This document shows, in pieces, positions 1 to 3,719 of a stretch of DNA of 6,595 nt. The notes beneath the pieces are model-generated. The model was not told the DNA's origin, made no database searches, and saw nothing but the letters and a program-made list of their open reading frames with translations. The stretch is taken from the NCBI GenBank assembly GCA_003854995.1, contig RQOI01000586.1, positions 1 through 6,595 of the forward strand, read 5' to 3'. Both the position numbers and the translations under genes were made by a program. The stretch's first letter is position 1. Every line of letters starts with the position of its first letter. The stretch comes from Candidatus Zhuqueibacterota bacterium (lineage in GTDB: Bacteria; Zhuqueibacterota; Zhuqueibacteria; Residuimicrobiales; Krinioviventaceae).

Positions 1-80
1 AATTTTATTAACTTCATATCATCCGAAAGAAAGCGTGAAAAACAATGCCAATTTTGCAAATCAGACCTGACATTATATTT

Positions 81-104
81 CTTTGTGTCTTGGTGTCTTT
101 GTGT
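81..104. repeat. Short tandem octamer repeat (3 units)
   Basis: Three consecutive 8-mers, CTTTGTGT, CTTGGTGT and CTTTGTGT, stand head to tail; the middle unit differs by one base. They lie in AT-rich non-coding DNA upstream of the first gene and are followed by GAGG. Similar CTTTGTGT-like strings are, from memory, scattered through many environmental bacterial genomes, so this may be one copy of a dispersed element. No coding role is visible here. The rest of 1-167 shows no convincing gene or promoter. Confidence 0.55.
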
Positions 105-167
105 GAGGCATTTACAAATTATCCAAACTAGCAGATTGTATTTGTTCATCGGCAACGGCCAGGTGTT

Positions 168-2465
168 ATGCCTGAGACCAGGTTGCTCCACCTCACAACA
201 AGCTGGCTCTTTATCATGACAAAACAAAAAAAGACAAAAAAGCAAATCAAACTGACCAAATCAAAAACAGTTATTTTCAGTTTTGTACTGGTGGTTTTAC
301 CAATATTCATTCTATTCACATTTGAATTGTTTTTACGTTTGATTCATTATGGTGATAATCCTCACCTGTTCACCCATCATCCTTTGGAAAATTACCAGGA
401 CTATCAAATTGTCAATCCCGAAATTGGCAAAAAATACTTTCAAAAATTTCAATATTCTCGTCCCCGGCATGATATGTTCCGGAAGGTAAAGCCCGAAAAT
501 GGTTTCAGAGTGTTTGTGCTGGGCAGCTCGACGGTATTTGGTTTTCCGTATGAAGAGAATTTACTTTTTTCAAAAATTCTGCAGCAAAGATTACAGGACA
601 GTTACCCGGACAAATACATTGAAATCATAAACACATCTCTTACGGCCATCAATAGTTATAGCTTACTCGATTTTATGGATGATATTTTAAAAGAAGAACC
701 GGATGCAATTCTCATATACGCCGGTCATAATGAATTTTACGGCGCCTTTGGCATCGGTTCGATAGAAAGAGCAAATAAATTCCGGTCGCTCACTTTATTG
801 CATTTAGACCTTTTATCGTTCAGGTCTTATCAGCTGCTACAAAGTATGATCCGTACGATGAATTTCCTGCTGCGCGAAAACCGGGTGGGATCCGTTCAGG
901 GCAAAGGCACATTGATGAAGTTGATTGTCGAGGACAAGGAAATAGCTTATAAAGGTGATGTCTACAATGCCGGCATAAAGATTTTCCGAAAGAATATGGG
1001 GGAACTCTTATCAAAAGCGGCGAAAAAGAATATCCCGGTTTTTATGAGTGAATTGGTGAGCAACGTCAAAGATTTAGCGCCGTTTTGTTCAGTGGCAACC
1101 GATTCCTATCCGCTTGCTTCGGAGATATTCGATATAGCAAAACAGTATGAAGAGAATGGAGATTTTATAAAGGCCAAAGAAAATTATTACCTGGCAAAAG
1201 ACCTGGATGGCGTCAGGTTCAGGGCTTCCGAGGAGATCAATGAAATCATCCACGATGTGGCCGGTCGATACCATGCTGCACTGGTTCCAATGAAGGACTA
1301 TTTTGAAAAAGCGTCGCCAAACCAGCTCATCGGCAACAATCTCATAACCGAACACGTTCATCCCACTATCGACGGCTACTTTTTAATGGCCGAAGCCTTT
1401 TATCACGAAATAGTCGATGCGAAATTGATCGCTGACCATGTCGAGTCGGTCCATTACAAGAATTCAGACTATTATAAAAAAAATTGGGCCTATACCGATC
1501 TTGACAGTTTGATTGGCGTCCATAAAATTTCCAGTCTGCGCAGCCATTGGCCTTTTCAGCCATTGGATAATTCGGCCCCCGATGACCTGGATACCTATAA
1601 ACCTCTATCCAAGGTCGATTCCCTGGCATTTGCTTTTGTGAAGAACTCTGATTCGGATATTCATAGCGCCCACCTCAAAATGGCGGACTATTTTAAAGCA
1701 AAAGGGGACTATTTCAAGGCTTTCAAGGAGTATCATGCTGCCCTGATAGCCAATCCGTTCTATGCAAAAGACTATCTCGAAGCGGCAAGCTGCCTGATGA
1801 ATACGAATGATTTATCTCTGGCAATGCAATTTTTGGATCAATCGCAGCAAATACAGCAAACATTCTTTGCGCATTACAATAAAAGCGAAATACTTTTTCT
1901 GATGGGCGACTATGGTGAAGCTGTTCATGCTTTGAATGCCGCGCTCGAACTGGAAAACTCTCAAGAGTCCCGCGAAAAGGTATTGAAAAAGATGCACAAA
2001 ATATATTATTATGCGGCAGATAAAAATAAAATGCTGGAGACCCTGGCGGAAATCAGAAAAATAGATCCCGGCTATCAGCCGGCGTTTCCCACAAACAGAA
2101 AGAGTTACCCCTTTTTCATTCCTGCCCAAGTTGAAGATCAGGTCGAAAGGGCTTATGAATTATACAAAGCCGGTGATTTTGACCAGGCCTTGCGAGAATT
2201 TCTGATTTCACTCGATCTAAAAGAGACGTCACTGGCAAACCGTTGCGTCGGTGACATCCTGTTTTCCAGGAACAACAGTGAAGCTATCATATACTATCAG
2301 AAAGCCTACGCCGGCTACAAATATGATATCGACTTTTTGGTGAATCTGGCAATTCTGTACGCCCGGAATAATTTGGAAAACAAGGCTCGTGACATTATAG
2401 ATGAGATCAGACGACTGGATCCGGAGAATGAAAAAATTCGTCTGCTCGAAGAGAATATTCGGTGA
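168..2465 (+). CDS. Membrane-anchored SGNH/GDSL-hydrolase-like protein with C-terminal TPR repeats
   Basis: Residues ~17-33 are Lys-rich and ~34-59 form one hydrophobic helix, so the protein is probably anchored in the inner membrane with its body in the periplasm. An SGNH-like domain spans ~110-420. Block I is GSSTVFG, with S121 as candidate nucleophile; block III is GHNE (186-189); block V is EHVHP, with H398 as candidate catalytic His. A TPR-like helical pair (~318-345) sits inside this domain and is followed by RFRA (350-353). The C-terminal part (~500-765) reads as a TPR solenoid, suggesting protein partners. Esterase or acyl-transfer chemistry is the family expectation; the substrate is unknown. 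Oddities: the block II Gly position is Ser157, and the usual Asp of the block V DxxH is Glu395. Start: ATG 168 has AGG four bases upstream; ATG 216 (residue 17) lacks a clear SD but gives a more natural lysine-plus-membrane N-terminus. Both remain possible. Base composition is more AT-rich than downstream genes. Confidence 0.85.
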   Translation: MPETRLLHLTTSWLFIMTKQKKTKKQIKLTKSKTVIFSFVLVVLPIFILFTFELFLRLIHYGDNPHLFTHHPLENYQDYQIVNPEIGKKYFQKFQYSRPRHDMFRKVKPENGFRVFVLGSSTVFGFPYEENLLFSKILQQRLQDSYPDKYIEIINTSLTAINSYSLLDFMDDILKEEPDAILIYAGHNEFYGAFGIGSIERANKFRSLTLLHLDLLSFRSYQLLQSMIRTMNFLLRENRVGSVQGKGTLMKLIVEDKEIAYKGDVYNAGIKIFRKNMGELLSKAAKKNIPVFMSELVSNVKDLAPFCSVATDSYPLASEIFDIAKQYEENGDFIKAKENYYLAKDLDGVRFRASEEINEIIHDVAGRYHAALVPMKDYFEKASPNQLIGNNLITEHVHPTIDGYFLMAEAFYHEIVDAKLIADHVESVHYKNSDYYKKNWAYTDLDSLIGVHKISSLRSHWPFQPLDNSAPDDLDTYKPLSKVDSLAFAFVKNSDSDIHSAHLKMADYFKAKGDYFKAFKEYHAALIANPFYAKDYLEAASCLMNTNDLSLAMQFLDQSQQIQQTFFAHYNKSEILFLMGDYGEAVHALNAALELENSQESREKVLKKMHKIYYYAADKNKMLETLAEIRKIDPGYQPAFPTNRKSYPFFIPAQVEDQVERAYELYKAGDFDQALREFLISLDLKETSLANRCVGDILFSRNNSEAIIYYQKAYAGYKYDIDFLVNLAILYARNNLENKARDIIDEIRRLDPENEKIRLLEENIR

Positions 2466-2467
2466 CC

Positions 2468-2572
2468 ATGAAAATGCCGGCGGCATCAATTTCTATCGGT
2501 TGCAGTCTGGCTCATTTGTCGAGGCAAAGAATCTTGCAAGAGTGCGATAGGACAACCAAGGAGAGGAGGTGA
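2468..2572 (+). CDS. Possible 34-codon ORF in the leader between SGNH/TPR and LamG genes
   Basis: An ATG two bases after the upstream stop opens a 34-codon frame beginning MKMPAASISIGCS and ending RTTKERR. Its stop TGA (2570-2572) is embedded in the purine-rich SD-like stretch at 2561-2572. If translated it could be coupled both to the upstream gene's termination and to initiation at 2581. There is no clear SD of its own, no recognisable domain and no hydrophobic segment. A chance ORF is more likely than a gene; it is listed because its stop falls exactly on the upstream RBS copy. Confidence 0.15.
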   Translation: MKMPAASISIGCSLAHLSRQRILQECDRTTKERR

Positions 2573-2578
2573 AGCTAT
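2563..2578 (+). promoter_or_regulatory. Upstream copy of a duplicated ribosome-binding region
   Basis: GAGGAGGTGAAGCTAT matches the LamG gene's own initiation region, GAGGAGGTCATGCTAT at 2662-2677, at 14 of 16 positions. The copies are offset by exactly 99 nt. This copy carries a near-perfect Shine-Dalgarno core and is followed by ATG at 2581, about ten bases downstream. That ATG opens only ATG-TCC-TAG. It could therefore load ribosomes on a two-codon ORF, act as a decoy or standby site, or be a relic of duplication. Confidence 0.5.
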
Positions 2579-2580
2579 TA

Positions 2581-2605
2581 ATGTCCTAGTATGTTTGCCT
2601 GTTGA
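2581..2605 (+). other. Two consecutive micro-ORFs behind the upstream RBS copy
   Basis: ATG-TCC-TAG (2581-2589, Met-Ser) follows the strong SD at 2563-2570 with reasonable spacing. One base later ATG-TTT-GCC-TGT-TGA (2591-2605, Met-Phe-Ala-Cys) opens in another frame, and its stop abuts the left arm of the stem-loop at 2605-2640. The layout resembles a minimal leader-peptide or ribosome-stalling arrangement, but such short ORFs arise often by chance. Regulation is inferred only. Confidence 0.2.
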
Positions 2606-2640
2606 TTTCAGGGAATGCCTGGCAATCGGCATTCTGAAAT
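2605..2640 (+). other. Bulged stem-loop in the LamG mRNA leader
   Basis: The left arm ATTTCAG-GG-AATGCC (2605-2619) pairs with GGCATTCTGAAAT (2628-2640): 13 base pairs with a two-G bulge on the left, closing an eight-base loop (2620-2627). No T-run follows, so it is not a canonical intrinsic terminator. It lies between the duplicated upstream RBS and the true RBS at 2662, where an RNA fold could influence translation or mRNA stability. Confidence 0.5.
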
Positions 2641-2661
2641 TGAAAAGGTAGTTCAAACTGT

Positions 2662-2669
2662 GAGGAGGT
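2662..2669 (+). promoter_or_regulatory. Strong Shine-Dalgarno of the LamG/T9SS gene
   Basis: GAGGAGGT ends six bases before ATG 2676. This is near-ideal spacing and fixes the start. A competing ATG at 2671 reads ATG-CTA-TGA and overlaps the true start; it stops at once. Confidence 0.85.
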
Positions 2670-2675
2670 CATGCT

Positions 2676-3638
2676 ATGAAATCGCGTTGGCTATTTATCT
2701 CGCTTTTGTTGCTTCTTTCAGCAACTGTCCCTGCGGCTAGACTGGAGGCCGCCGCGCCCGTGCCCATTGCCCATTACGCATTTGATACCGGAGCCGAGGA
2801 TGTGACCGGCAACGGATTCGACGGCACCTTCGTCGGTGACGCCTATGTCGACGACGGCTTTTTGATACTGGATGGTGAAGATGACGCTGTCGAGACCCCG
2901 TCAATCGGCACTTTTTATGAAATGACCTATGCCATGTGGGTCTTTCCAATGGTAGATCTGATGCCACTGCAATTTGCCGGCGGCATTAACACGCATGACT
3001 GGGTAGCGGGTGCTGTTCACTTCAAGCTCAACTATGGTCTGTTGAACGTAGGGATCAACGGCTATGGCAATGATGTGGTCGGTGTAACTCTCGTTTACCC
3101 GGATGAGTGGAGCCATATCGCATTGACAGTTTCAGAAACAGAGATGACTCTCTATCTTAACGGTTCTTTTGAGTCCCTTGGTGAGATCGCTGCACCGCAG
3201 AACCTCGTCGTCGGAGATGCGACTATCGGCGCCTGGAACCTGGACAGGGAATGGACCGGCATGATGGATGATGTCCGCATCTATGACATCGCTTTGACCG
3301 AGGCAGAAGTTGATTCTTTGGCCAAGATACCACCCGGCTTGAGCGCTGTTTCGAATAAGGAAGCGAATGTCCCTGAAACAGTCCATCTAGCGCAGAACTA
3401 TCCGAATCCGTTCAATCCGATCACGACGATCGACTACACTCTCACGTCTGCCGACCAAGTGAGACTCTCTGTGTACGACCTGACGGGTGAAGAAGTGGCG
3501 GTTCTGGTGGACGGCATCCAGTCCGCCGGGGACCATCAAGTTCGGTTCTCCGGCGTCAACCTGACCAGCGGCCTCTATTTCTGCAAGCTGCAGACCGCTG
3601 ACCAGGCCATTACCCGGAAAATGACGCTCGTCAGATAG
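2676..3638 (+). CDS. Secreted LamG-domain protein with type IX secretion (T9SS type A) sorting tail
   Basis: The N-terminus (KSRWLF then a Leu-rich core to ~A21, or to A25-A27) is a Sec signal peptide. Residues ~31-217 form a LamG/concanavalin A-like jelly roll, opening with HYAFD, with a mid-domain DEWSHIALTV strand and closing with the typical WTGMMDDVRIYDIALTEAEV stretch (193-212). A short linker leads to a FlgD-like tail (~238-320) with NYPNPFNP (241-248), VYDLTGEEV and a terminal RKMTLVR, characteristic of T9SS substrates in FCB bacteria. The protein should cross the outer membrane and be released or surface-attached. LamG folds usually bind carbohydrate or protein; there is no glycoside hydrolase catalytic domain, so a binding or structural role is the reasonable inference and the ligand is unknown. 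It is complete at 320 aa, with a decisive SD at 2662. It lies 81 nt before the CotH gene, separated from it by a strong hairpin. Confidence 0.92.
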   Translation: MKSRWLFISLLLLLSATVPAARLEAAAPVPIAHYAFDTGAEDVTGNGFDGTFVGDAYVDDGFLILDGEDDAVETPSIGTFYEMTYAMWVFPMVDLMPLQFAGGINTHDWVAGAVHFKLNYGLLNVGINGYGNDVVGVTLVYPDEWSHIALTVSETEMTLYLNGSFESLGEIAAPQNLVVGDATIGAWNLDREWTGMMDDVRIYDIALTEAEVDSLAKIPPGLSAVSNKEANVPETVHLAQNYPNPFNPITTIDYTLTSADQVRLSVYDLTGEEVAVLVDGIQSAGDHQVRFSGVNLTSGLYFCKLQTADQAITRKMTLVR

Positions 3639-3641
3639 ACC

Positions 3642-3674
3642 ACGTGCCTGGCGCCTTCAAGGCGCCGGGCACGT
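3642..3674 (+). terminator. Strong GC-rich stem-loop between LamG and CotH genes (possible terminator)
   Basis: Left arm 3642-3655 (ACGTGCCTGGCGCC) pairs with right arm 3661-3674 (GGCGCCGGGCACGT) over 14 bp with one T-G wobble around the loop TTCAA. It begins four bases after the LamG stop codon. No T-tract follows, so it may terminate weakly, protect the 3' end of the LamG mRNA, or be a dispersed palindromic element. A small CCGC-GAT-GCGG hairpin (3680-3690) follows. Confidence 0.5.
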
Positions 3675-3719
3675 ATCTGCCGCGATGCGGTCATATGACC
3701 TAAACGCAAATGAGATGGT

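Noticed and set aside
2474..2486. ATGCC-GGC-GGCAT hairpin just after the SGNH/TPR stop, considered as a terminator
   Set aside because: Only five base pairs with a three-base loop and no real T-tract (CAATTTCT follows); too weak to call.
820..2489. Antisense open frames opposite the SGNH/TPR gene
   Set aside because: They overlap a full-length gene with clear SGNH blocks and TPR repeats, and their own sequences look random.
2737..3386. Antisense open frames opposite the LamG gene
   Set aside because: The + strand gene has an SD, signal peptide, LamG motifs and a T9SS tail; the antisense frames have none of these.
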